From the NCBI GenBank assembly GCA_018340805.1, contig JACMZG010001911.1, positions 53,515,883 through 53,579,882 on the forward strand: a DNA stretch of 64,000 nt. The letters run 5' to 3'. Positions within the stretch are counted from its first letter, which is position 1. Every line of letters starts with the position of its first letter. The stretch comes from Microvelia longipes. Taxonomy: Eukaryota > Arthropoda > Insecta > Hemiptera > Veliidae. Position numbers and translations under genes: made by a program. Shown here one piece after another: positions 35,939 to 46,951 of the stretch. The notes beneath the pieces are model-generated. The model did not search any database. It was given only the letters and a program-made list of their open reading frames with translations, and had not been told where the DNA came from.

Positions 35939-38900
35939 TTACGAATTTGAGTTGTAATTATATTTTTTAATTTTGAGAAAGAGCAAGTCTTGATTTTTCA
36001 GTATTTTCTTGGATATCTTGAAGTTTGACATCTTGATATAATTTGTCCGTTCTGTCTTGTATTTTGTGCAGTCTAGTAGGATGTGTTCTACTGTTTCGTC
36101 TATTGTCGGGCAGGAGTGGCATGCTGGGAGTCGCTTAACCCAATCTTGTAGTGATATTGAATGCATCTGGCATGTTGACTTCTTAATCTGTTTATGCAGA
36201 CAATATCTCTTCTTGACAGTTTCGATTTCCAGAACCAAGGTTTAGCGGGAACTATCTTGATGATTTCTTTAAAAATTTTCCCCTTTTCTGGTTCTTCGTT
36301 GAGTTTGGTGTTCCAGTCTTCTATCATTTTCTTTTTTGATAGTGATATAAGATCACTTGCAGGTATTTTATAGTTCGATGATCTTGTTGGATTTTTTGCA
36401 AGGAGATCAGCTTGTTCATTTCCCTGGACTCCAGAGTGTGATTTTACCCATATAAAGTCTATTTGTTTGTACTGTTTGGTCAGTTCGTTTATTTCTTGTA
36501 GGATATGCATATATATGTGATCCATTTTGGAAGTGAGTGAAATGTTGGATAGTTTTGTAAGTATTCCTTGGTTGTCGCAAGCAATAGTGTATTTGTTTTG
36601 AGTATTTTGTAATGTTTTTATATATGTAAGAGATTGTAAGATTCCTAAGCTTTCTAATGTAAATATGTTAGTGTACTGTGGGCATGAAAAACTTTGCCCA
36701 ATTTTTAGTTGTAAGTCATAATATGAGTAACCAGTTTTTGTCTTGTTGTTTTGATCCGTCGGTAAATTAAGTAGGTGGGTTGTGGATATATGTTGTATAG
36801 TTGTTCATGGAAAGTTATGTTGTTGTACGGATAAGTGAGTTTTGGTATGTTTATTGTTATTGTTTGGTAGATATCTTCAAAAGAAATTTGATAGATTGGG
36901 AGTAATTTATGTTGGTATATACTTTGTTGAGATGAGGCTGTAATAGTTTGTAGCTATTTATATGTAATGGAGGTGTTTTATGTCGCCAGTATCGATGATT
37001 ATTATTTATTTTGTTGTTTAAATTGACAATAGTTGTTAGTAAAGAGATTGTTGAGATATAATTTGATGAAGTGTTTGTCAGTCAGATATTGTCTTCGTAT
37101 GTTAAGTGGTGGTTCTGAGCATTCAGTATGTATTATTGTTATTGGTGTGGATTTAAGATATCCCATACATAATCTTAAAGCTCTGTATTGTAAACGGTCT
37201 AGTTTTGTAAAGTAGTATTGTTTGGCATTACCGTAAATGGGGAGCAAAGTCTATGCATGCCCGTATTGTTGCCCTATAAAATGTGATAAGAGTTTTTGGG
37301 TCACATCCCCATGCTTTATTGCTGACCATTTTCATGATGTTAAGGTATTTTTCACATTTTGAGACTACTGTATTTAATATGGTCTTTCCATGTCAGTTTT
37401 TGTCAAGGTAGAGTCCTAGAAATCTAACAGTTCTTTTTCTTTTTTCTTATGTTGTCAAAAAGAATCTCGTCATCAAGAAGGATATTGTTACGTCTTGTAA
37501 AGATGCAACATTCAGATTTGTCTTGGGATAGTTCTAACCCAGTAAGTTTTGTCCATTCTTGTATTGTTTTAGGGTGTTAGTTAGGTCGTTATCATGTCAT
37601 TTATTTTGTTGTTTATATATATATATAAGTATGTCGTCAGCAAATTGAAGTATTTTTACAGGAGGGTTATAATTGTTCTAAGTCAAAGGTATGTATTAAG
37701 TATAAAAGTGGGCTTAAGATGGCCCTTGAGGACACCTCGTCTTGTGAGTCTACGTCCGACTATTTGACCGTTAATTCGAAAAAGAAGGATTCGGTCAGTT
37801 ATTAATTTAATGATAAAGTTTGCAGTTTGTTTGTATTCTAGTCGTAAAAGTTTGTGGTAAAGTATAGTTAAATCTACGTTGTCATAAGCTCCGGTGATGT
37901 CTAATAGAGAGATAAATACTGATTTTTTTTTTGAGTAAATGCACTATGTATGTCATTTGTTAGTTGTGTTTGACTTTCTAGGGTTGATTTATGTCTTCTG
38001 AAGCCCTTTTGTGAAAAAGGCAGTTTGTTATTAGATTCCAACCACCATTCTAATCTATTTTTTAGTAATCTTCAAATGTCTTCAGCATTCAAGATGATAA
38101 AGATATTGGTCATAGTTTGAAGCTATGTCACACAGTTTTTCCTGGTTTTTTTATTGGGAGTATTATGTATGTGCGCCATGAGTCAGGGATTTTGTTGAGA
38201 AGTCCAAATTTATTAAATATATTTAAAAGAATTTGTTTTGATATTGTTGGTAAGTGATGTATCATGTCATAGTGAATATTATCAAAGCCGGGAGCAGTAT
38301 TACTGTGCTTTATTGCAGCATTTAATTCATTGATTGTAAAAGTTTCGGTCAGTATGTGATTATTATTGGTTGGGATATAGGGTGGAGTTATGTTGGTAAC
38401 TGAGGGAGGGCAAGTTTGTCCATAAAGTCTTCGAGCCATGGTCCTGTATTAGTATGGGACTCATTAATTTCAGTTTGTTTATTTTTCTAAAAGATTTCCA
38501 AACAGAGGATGGGGAATTTTTTGTAAAGTTTAAGCTGTCACAATATTTTTCCAACCATTTTTTGTTTACGTTTTAATGTTCGTCTAAATTTAGCATTTGC
38601 TCTTTTGAAACTAATAAAGTTTGTAAGTTAGGGTTAGTACTGTAATTTTGGTAAGCATTATAACGATCGTTTTTAGTTTGTTCACAACTAGAGTCCCACC
38701 AATGAATTAAATTAGGGTACGGAATTGAAGTAATTTTACGTTTCTTTATTTCAGGATAGATTTTTTGCATGCGTCGTTAATGTCTTGTATAAATTCATCG
38801 TAAGTTGGTTGGATGTGATTATCTAATACTTTTTGTGTCAAAGTTAGTAAAGTGTCATGTATTCTGTCCAGTTAGCTTTATCAATATTCCAGCGTCTTGC

Positions 38901-39656
38901 TGGATACCGGTATAGTTTAGGTATATTAATAGAGTTTGTTTCAATTATTATAGGGAGGTGGTTGGAACCATGAGGGTCGTCTAAAATTGTCCATGTAAAG
39001 TCCGTTGCAATAGTGTTAGAAGCTAGAGAAAGGTCAATTACAGAGTTAGTTTTTTGATTTATTTTGGGTATTAGGGTTGGTTTGTGATTGTTAAGAACAA
39101 TTGTATTGGTATCTTCAATTGCTGTCAGTAAGTTGTCTCCTTTTAAGTCACTATAAGTACATCCCCATGCCGTGTGATGGCTGTTAAAGTCTCCTAATAT
39201 TAGGTATGGGGTTAAAGAGTTGAATAAATTAAGCCATTGGTTTGTCGTTATTTTATTTGTTGGTGGGTTGTATAATGAAATTATATTTAATGTTGAGTGT
39301 TTATATGTTATTTGTATTCCTATAATGTCTGTGTGTATGTGTGGTAGGTTATGGAGTGGGTTGTACTGTATATTAGATTTAATTAATATTGCGACTCCAC
39401 CACCCTTTCTGTCGCTCTGTCTGTTAAAAGATAGTAAATTATATCCTTTAAAGGTGATATTAGTTTGTTTGTCAAACCATGTCTCAGAAAGACATGCTAT
39501 GTCTATATTGGATGTGAATAAGAGGTGTTCAAGAGAATGTTTTTTGTTATTTGCTGACCTAATGTTCCACTGCAGTATCCTGAATGCTCGCAAGTTAAAC
39601 TTGCGAGCATTCAAGACACTGCAGTGGTTGTTTGTCTTGTTAAGAGGCCAAGACAT
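35939..39656 (-). pseudogene. LINE ORF2 polyprotein (APE endonuclease, reverse transcriptase, RNase H), frameshifted
   Basis: The endonuclease piece, 39656-38844 (270 codons), is intact as an ORF and shows the APE motifs QWNIRS, LSETW, YNPP, LGDFNSHH and SNHLPI. It would nick target DNA for target-primed reverse transcription. The RT is split over several frames: 38439-38128 carries NTAPGFDNIH and the finger region, about 37950-37600 carries LLDITGAYDNVD and the FADD catalytic box, and 37247-37002 carries the thumb-like RLQYRALR region. RNase H follows: CDNQG near 36570 and the WVKSHSGVQGNEQAD motif at 36525-36100. The end, 36238-35939, has a CHSC...H...C finger. At least four frame changes make it non-coding as sequenced; the frames change without large deletions. 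Confidence 0.88.
39567..39627 (-). repeat. 30 bp-arm hairpin near the start of LINE ORF2
   Basis: Arms 39567-39596 and 39598-39627 are inverted copies around a single central base. The two mismatches are A/C on the plus strand, which become U-G wobbles in the element's sense RNA, so the RNA hairpin is fully paired. It overlaps ORF2 codons just upstream of the QWN motif of the endonuclease. Confidence 0.9.
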
Positions 39657-39699
39657 GTTATGGTGAGTTGAGTTTAGAATGTATTAAGTTTTTATAGTA

Positions 39700-40965
39700 T
39701 TGTCGTCTATGTGAGTTTGTGTAATGTTTGTGTGTAATTGTAAATATTGTTGTTACTTCAGTTATAATGTTTATTATGTGTTGTTTAATGTCAATATTAT
39801 AGTTTTCAGTATGAGTCATTGGTTTATAGGGATTTGACTGTATCAGTCCCCCGGTGTTTGTTTGGGGTTTATAGGGTTTGTATATAAGTTTATTGTCGGG
39901 GGCTATATGATGAAGTTTTTGGCGCTTAGGATATTTTTGGGATTGGTAAGGTTGTATTTGATATTTGCGTGATTCAGTATTTATGGTTAGGTTGGGAATA
40001 GTTTCAGTTGGTTCAGATTGAAGGACTGTTGCATATGTTTTGTTACTAATTTTTAATTTGCTTCGCCGAAAGATATATTATTTACCATAGTTTCTTTATG
40101 CTTTTTTGTATTTTAAATTCGGGACAGTCTTTAAGTTTGTTGTCTTATGTCCTTGTTTACAGTGAATACATATGGGGAAGTTATTTTAGGACATTGTTGT
40201 ATCTCGTTTTATCATTTATTCCATGAGTTGAAGGGTTTAACCCGCATGTTTCACAGCGGGTAGAACCTTTGCAATCAATTTCTCTATGTCCAAATCGGAG
40301 ACAATTTTGACACTGTATACTCGGGGAATGTACGGTTCAATTGGGCATCTCACAAAGTGTAGATAAGCGTAAGGGTGGTAATGATTGGCCTCTAACTGTT
40401 ATAATATTGATTGTGTGGGGATAAATTTTGGTGTATTGTTGTCAATCACTTTTCTTGTTATTCGTTTAACGTTAATTAGTTTTATATTTTGTATTTTGAA
40501 AATTCATATTTTGTAAAATTTCTGATTCTGTGTTAAGGATTGCTCAATTCCCCGAACAACCCCTTTTTTGTAGATTATTGATTTTGGTATGAATGTGTTA
40601 TAATTTTCATTTAGTGTTTGGGAAGTTATGAGTTTGTTTGCATTAATTCTATTATTAAGTGTTATTTTTATTTTGTTTACAGAAATACTGGTTATTTGAG
40701 TAATTTCGTTGTTTTTAAATCCTAAGGTTTCATGTAATAGTTTACCTATCGTCATGGGGTGGAGTCTTGATATTCCTTTATTATTAGAATTGGTATTTTT
40801 GTGTTGTATTATAACATGGTATGGACCCATGTCATGTGTGTCATATTGTTCTGGTGTATTTGGTATGTCCGTCATAGTAAGTTGATTGGTCTCCATTACC
40901 TCGTTTAGTCCTCCGCTGTTTTCTTGCATTTTTTTTATTATTTCTTTGTTCTTCTTGACTTCTTC
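39700..40965 (-). pseudogene. LINE ORF1 (gag-like nucleic-acid-binding protein), frameshifted
   Basis: The longest piece runs from an ATG at 40929 to 40504 (141 codons). It starts with a charged Lys/Glu-rich leader and includes SRLHPMTIGKLL and a GVVRGIEQSL segment typical of insect LINE gag proteins. After a frameshift, zinc knuckles follow near 40150-40330: one good CX2CX4HX4C (CQNCLRFGHREIDC), a second Cys-pair with His, and a third split by another frameshift (CKQGH...). Such proteins bind element RNA in ribonucleoprotein particles. The exact C-terminus is uncertain because of the frame changes. This gag is not functional as written. Confidence 0.75.
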
Positions 40966-41089
40966 TTTCTTGGTGCTGTCTTCTAGAAGTTCTTAAATAC
41001 TGTTTTTTCTTATTTTAGTAGATTTAGGGCGGTTTTCTTCTCTTTTTTTTTAATTTATTTTTTACGCTGTCACTGCTGTCAAGCGTATG

Positions 41090-41102
41090 TAGGCTCTATC
41101 TT
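41090..41102. repeat. LINE target-site duplication, right copy
   Basis: TAGGCTCTATCTT matches the left copy in 13 of 13 bases. It defines the 5' end of the LINE at 41089, so the 5' end is probably not truncated. Confidence 0.93.
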
Positions 41103-44100
41103 AAAAATCTTAAAGTGATATAGGTAAAAAATTACCAAAGACTACAAATGATTCGTTTTCTTAAGTACATTTGAAACTAATTTTATTTTTTTAGAATAAG
41201 ATAATAATTTAAAAATTTTGCTGAGTCAGCATATTGTTTAGCCCTGCAGTAATACACCAGACCGTTGGTATTCTTACTTAACTCTACTTTAATATTTTGA
41301 AAAAAAATCATCCCTGGGTTCCTGGGACATACTTGATACTTTACAATCAAGCGACTAAAGTTACTATGCGGCAATATAGCAACCTTATATATTTATTTAA
41401 CTTTACTGATATTATTATTACGTATATTAAAGATATACATTTAACAAAATATCTTATTTAATTCTTATTAACATTAATTTTTGAGAAATCCTGAAGTAGA
41501 AAACATTGGATTTATTTGTCTCTATGTATATTTTCTTATTCTTACCTTTTAGAAAATTTTACTTTGCTTTGCTAAAATTGTTTTGCTAAGATAAAAATAT
41601 CAATCTTTATCAAACTATCAACTGTAGGATCAACGTCATATTGAAGCCTTTATGCTTCGATACAAATAACAGCTTCAATTCGTTTATGCTTCAATAGAAG
41701 CAATATGTAAGCTTTCACGTCGCCCTATTATCTTTTCCTCTTATCCTATCGCTTCGGATATCAAGTTAACAAAAATTGAATTTTCACTTTAACTTTTAGA
41801 CAAAAAATGAAATTAACCTGGATATTTTTTAAAACTTCCATTACAAATCAATTTCTCTTCAAAAGTTTATAAAAAGTTTATTATCATTTTTTTTCATTAA
41901 TATTTTTTTCCAGATAATTTGATGAAAAAGGTGTCCCTGGTAACATAATATCTAAGATCATAGATAATGAATTTAACAGGAGAGAAGTGAGTAAAAATGA
42001 AGCGAGATGAAAAATAGGTTGTCGGGGTCCGATATTACTGACTTCTTAATCCTCTCCTAACTTTTAGACCCTTTTATAATTAAATTCTATCCTTCCCTTA
42101 ACTGTAACTAATCTATTAATTTTTAAACTTGGTTCTTTCTCTCCTTAGTCGGATAAAAATTGTGAATAAATATCTTTATAGATCAAATAGATTTGATAAG
42201 CCAATTTAAAGAGAACTTACTTAGATTTTAATTTATTATTATATCATTTGGTTTAAGATCTTAAACCAAAATAATTATTTCTTCTGCTATCTATTTTTTG
42301 CAAAATTTTTAAAAAATTCACTTATTTTCCTTTTTCTAAAGAAATAATTAGTTAAAAAGTTATTTTTAATTAGTGTTTCTGCTCACGATATGACCAGAGA
42401 TGAGCGAAATGTTCAACATAATAAGCAATAAAATTTTAACTTCAATGTTTTATACAAAACTATAATATTACCTAGTATTACGAGACTAAGTAAATTTTTA
42501 AGCAATAATATAGATCAGTACATAAACCTAATATTATGAGTTAGGCTATCATAATTTTAACAGAGGGTAAAAGAATATAAAATAAAGAACATGTTTGCAG
42601 CCTTTATGAAAAAAATCTTAAACGCGAATGGTGAATGGTCACATTATTAGATATAACACATATAATGTTCCCTAAATTAATTTCTTTGTCTTCCGGAGTG
42701 TAAATACATTATTGAAATTTCTCTTTTAAAAGCAATAAAGGTTTCCCTAGACTGGGTTTTTCAAAATCTAATTTTTATCTTGTTAAAGAGTTAAAATATA
42801 AGATAGAGAGGATACTTTGTTCTAAGCTCTTAAATGTTCTGTTAGTTGCAAGATAAAACACTGAAGTGTTTGTCCTATATTAAAACCTTAAACGCGTTTG
42901 AACTTGCCTTTTTCCTTTTTTTAGAAATAGGGGTAAGCCTTGGTCTGTAATTGGATCTTCTTTATTTATACTTTAAGTTAAGCAACAGCTATCAAGTTAT
43001 GTATTTAGTTATGTAAATTAGGATTAAGAAATATGTTAGGAGTCACGTTGAAATTATAACTGAGAGAAAGCTAATATAACAAAACAATTGTATTTTTTAT
43101 GAAAGAACTAATATTATATGTAATACTCATTTATTTATATCCACGTTAAAGTATGAAAAATCTAAGTCAAGATTTATAAAAAATAAGCAAAATAATAAGT
43201 ATTCTTTATAAGTAGTTCTTTTGCAAGGCTTATACGAGTATGAAGAGTCGTTTCTTTTCTAAGCTCGGTAATATTTAGCTATAAAGCACAACAGATCCCT
43301 ATATTATATGTACTTTAAATTTATCCTTCCATATAAGAAATTTGTATAATGGCAGAACATTTTTATAAATCTACTTAAAATGTTCATGAATATGATAAAA
43401 TCCCAAAATAAAGAAAAATTTCCCGTATCATTTTCGGTTTTGAATATTTCGGATCGATTTACAGGTAATGTTACAGAAAGGGTATTGCTAACATTTCAAT
43501 AACATGTTGCTATGAATAGAGCAAGGTCTGGTATCTATCAGTAGTCAGAAGTCACAGAGGAAAAGAGGGAAAAGGGGAAAACATAGCTTTTGAATAGATA
43601 AGGAATTGTACGTTCACAAGTCCGAATAAATGGAAGTAAATGCTTCACAAGCTTTTCTATCTCCCCTTTTCTTCTCCTTTTTGATATCAAAATTTTCAAC
43701 ATTATAGAAGGACGTTATTATATTATTTTAAACCTTACATTTTCTTCTAAGAGTTATGTTCAAAGTTTTGCAACATTTCATTCATCTTCTAAAAGATAAC
43801 ATTGATATTAAATAGTTTAAGACTAGTTAAGACAATCTTAACTAGTAATTAAAATATCAGTTCAGATTTATTTAAACCTATGTTTCAAGGGATATTAGAG
43901 ATTTATTAATGCATAGTACAACATATGTAAAATACATAATTACTTTACCTAAATCTATAACAAAGGATCATGTTTGTTCTCTGGTAATAGTATAATAGCT
44001 ACGTGAAGGGAGGCGACTATAACCAAAGCAACGTTTGCTTATTTTTCTAAAATGTTTAAAATAAAAGCAAGACTATTTATTACTACTAGTGTGAAAGTTG

Positions 44101-44684
44101 AGATAGTACTTTTCAGCGTGCATTTTACTTAGTTTATTTCGCGTGATAAAACTTTTACGTGACGTAAAAAACTCCATGTAAGAAAATAGTAAATACATAA
44201 AATTAACTTTAACTACTTATAAAGTTAAATCAATTTTTAATTGATAATCTATGGTTTTCATTCGATCATTTCGATAAGTTAAGTAGCACGGAGAGTGTAA
44301 TCTGCTATGACGAATCCTGTTTTTACACAAATGCCTGTTCAGCTTCGGTCTAACTATAGCTTCGGTCTCGCTATAAACAGTTTTACGTAAGTTTTTTAAA
44401 TACTTTCAAATGCTATACTTTTGATCATAGTTGTCCAATTTTGATTAAATAGCAATCGTATCAACTATAAAGGAGTGTTCTCCTCAACTTTCGCTCACGA
44501 CCATCAGGGAACCACTCATTTCAAGAAACCTTAAATATATTCGATTTTATAAAATTTTGAGCCTGTACAAACACATAATGTGGCCCAGAGAGGTGGCCTA
44601 CCTGTCTGGATCGGCAGATTATGTTTTTCTATATTGTTTATGGTTTATTTTTCAAAATATTTGGTTTGAAGCAGTACAAAAAAA
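41103..44684. other. No gene recognised
   Basis: A 3.6 kb AT-rich stretch. An 11 bp perfect hairpin ACTAGTTAAGA-CAA-TCTTAACTAGT lies at 43822-43846. A purine-rich/pyrimidine-rich inverted pair lies near 43555-43680 (GAGGAAAAGAGGGAAAAGGG versus CTCCCCTTTTCTTCTCC). No coding evidence. Confidence 0.5.
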
Positions 44685-44935
44685 GTCATAAAGATTTAGG
44701 TATTCCGGTAGTGACCGCGTCAATGTAGATAAAGAATCCGAAGTTTTGCTTTCACTATGAGAAGCATCTTTAGGGATGTAGGACATCATGGATAGAAACA
44801 CAATGCTTTACAAAACTACACTGAACATCCTGAACCTGTCCTCATCCCTGAAGATGTCTCCACAGAGGAAGCGAAACGTCGGATTCTTCATTTACATTGA
44901 CGCGGTCACCAGTGGAAGACTTAAATCTTCATGAC
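44685..44935. mobile_element. Palindromic element with GAAACGTC-type hammerhead motif
   Basis: The outer arms GTCATAAAGATTTAGG (44685) and CTTAAATCTTCATGAC (to 44935) are inverted copies. Similarity of roughly 80 percent extends about 95 bp inward through GTGACCGCGTCAATGTA. The right arm has a complete hammerhead core; the left arm (minus strand) has a decayed one. No coding capacity. Confidence 0.85.
44844..44884 (+). ncRNA. Hammerhead ribozyme-like motif, dimer type (stem III ACGU)
   Basis: Stem I is AUCC (44844-44847) with GGAU (44881-44884), four perfect pairs. The core CUGAAGA is at 44848-44854, an extra U at 44855. Stem II is 44856-44872, with six positions of which one is mismatched (C58 with A70), loop ACAGA. 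GAAA is at 44873-44876, the palindromic ACGU at 44876-44879, and the cleavage-site base is C44880. This is the most complete hammerhead candidate in the window. Confidence 0.68.
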
Positions 44936-45474
44936 AATAAACACGGAAGCCGATGCGGTTTAAAACAAGTCATGTTTTTCAGGTCTGGCTCCTCAATAAT
45001 TCCATTAGTTCTCACCTCTTAGGAGTTAGAGTTTTAAATAAAAGAGAAAGAAACTTCTACTTGTTCAGTTCTCTTCATTGTTAAGTTTATTTGTTAAGTT
45101 TTCTACAAACATTTGCATTGTTCAGCTTTATCTGTATGATCATGTATTACTCTATCAATCATAAGACAACCCATTATAATCTTTGTGTCACTAACATATC
45201 GGGATAGATTAAAAAAAATTTACAACCAAAATCAAACGAAAACTTATTCTTTTGTGCAGGTGAGTAATGAGGCCTAGAGACTAACCCTAGGGAGAGTTGA
45301 AGGAAGGAGGACAATATCAGAGAGATAGTGATAGTATGGCATATTCATCTGTAACCTATCACTACTATCAGGAAAATCTTATTCATGTCAATTCAACATT
45401 ATCACCTCCTATTTACACCATCAACTCAGGATTCCCAATGAATGTATTAATAATAATGTAAATTAAAAACTTTG

Positions 45475-45572
45475 TATTTACCGCAAGTTGAAGAAGCAAT
45501 TTGAGAATCATTACCGTCGATACTTGCTGTTGACAACAGCAAGTGCTGTTCGACGTAGATTCTTAATTGTTA
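45475..45572. mobile_element. Short palindromic derivative of the GAAGAATCAGCTACCGTC family
   Basis: The arms GAGAATCATTACCGTCGATA...CTTGCTGTTG and CAACAGCAAGTGCTG...GTAGATTCTTAA meet back to back near 45534. The hammerhead part is missing. The left flank GTATTTACCGCAAGTTGAAG is shared with the copy at 57988. Confidence 0.8.
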
Positions 45573-46948
45573 CTTTTATAGCAAAATAATATTAATAAGG
45601 AAGACATAAAGAATAAGTCTCTTTAATACTGATAATTTAATCTATTACAAAACAACGTTTTTATCAAACAAAAAAAACCTGTTAATTTAATCATATTAAG
45701 TGTTAATCTCTATAAAAAAAGCAATAAAAAAATGAATAAATACATTAATATTTTATTAGTTTCATAAATTCAGAATAAGCAAGTAAGAGGGAGACGGCTT
45801 CTTATTAAAAAATATAAGAAAACTTTACGCTTATTAAAACATATTCTAATAGCTTTACCTTATTATCGATATTTATATAATGTGTTTATTTTCATTTTTA
45901 AAGAAAAAAAAGGTTTAAACTTTCATAAATGTAATCGGTTTTGAATTTATATACATAGTTTTAAAAGAGACTTTGATATTGAAGATTTTAAAAATATTTT
46001 GAATTTCCTGTATATTAGGTCAATTATTGACCCTAATATCTTTTACTGGCGACAAAAATATTTATTTTATAATGTATCAATAAGGCTTTTTTTTAAATTC
46101 TTGGATAAAAAGGAGATTTGTAGTAATTATGGCAATACAGGGATGCTCCGATATTGAAAAATATCACAGAAACAGCCTATTTTGTAAAATCTTACTTTAA
46201 CTGCCTTAAGTACCGAAAATCTTACGACATCTTCCTATCAATTCGCGTTTATAGACTACCGTTTAATATATATAAAAAAACACTGAAATGGACTTCTAAT
46301 ATGTAATCGGACACCTATTTTTGTGGAATCCTTAATCTTGAAACACTTTAGCAAGTGCAAAAGAACCTTCCAAAACAATTTACATCAGCAAACTGCTTGT
46401 AGATAAAAAGAAGTTAAGGAACAAGCCAATGTCTTATTGGAGCCTGTTACTGTAATATATTTTATTTAACATTTATCTATAACAAAATATCTTACCAGAC
46501 TCTAAAGGTATAATTTCCATTTTCAGACTCATTTAAAGCAAAGTGCTAGTTATCGAATTGAAAATATCTTTCTTCATGAATGACCACTAAATATAAAAAA
46601 TTAATGGAATAGTAATGTATAGAGAAAAACATACTGCTGTATATAAGCTAGCAATATATAATCTATGACCTGAATGTCATTTTAACTTTAATGCTATAAT
46701 TTTCGCCTCGTCCCTTTTTAAAAACCATGTTGCAGAAATTTAATACTAACTGTAATAAGCTAAATTGCAATTGGTGATCTACTTTCTTTGGATATCATAG
46801 ATATCGACTTTTCAATCCCAATGACTAGAGATATCTTTAAAATAATAAAACAATGCACTTTATGGCTTAAATTTTGCAAAAGTTAAATAAAAAAGTTTTT
46901 CTCTACTTGAGAACCAAAATAATGAAAAATATCAATTTCCTCCGACAT
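45573..46948. other. No feature recognised
   Basis: AT-rich, no open frame of note, no visible repeats. Confidence 0.5.
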
Positions 46949-46951
46949 TAA

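Larger units (their letters stand above)
35391..41089 (-). mobile_element. Apparently full-length I-clade-like LINE (non-LTR retrotransposon)
   Basis: This 5.7 kb insertion reads right to left. The 13 bp TAGGCTCTATCTT occurs exactly at both edges (35378-35390 and 41090-41102), a perfect target-site duplication. The 3' end is a poly(A) tail, seen here as poly-T from 35391, preceded in sense by AATAAAGAACTTGTTT. Inside, in sense order, are a gag-like ORF1 with CCHC knuckles, then ORF2 with an APE endonuclease, a reverse transcriptase with an FADD box (37633-37644), RNase H and a C-terminal Cys/His motif. An RNase H after the RT places it with the I-like group rather than typical Jockey elements. 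Both ORFs are broken by frameshifts although the target duplication is intact. Confidence 0.93.

Noticed and set aside
39220..39666. 148-codon plus-strand frame
   Set aside because: Antisense shadow of the LINE endonuclease domain.
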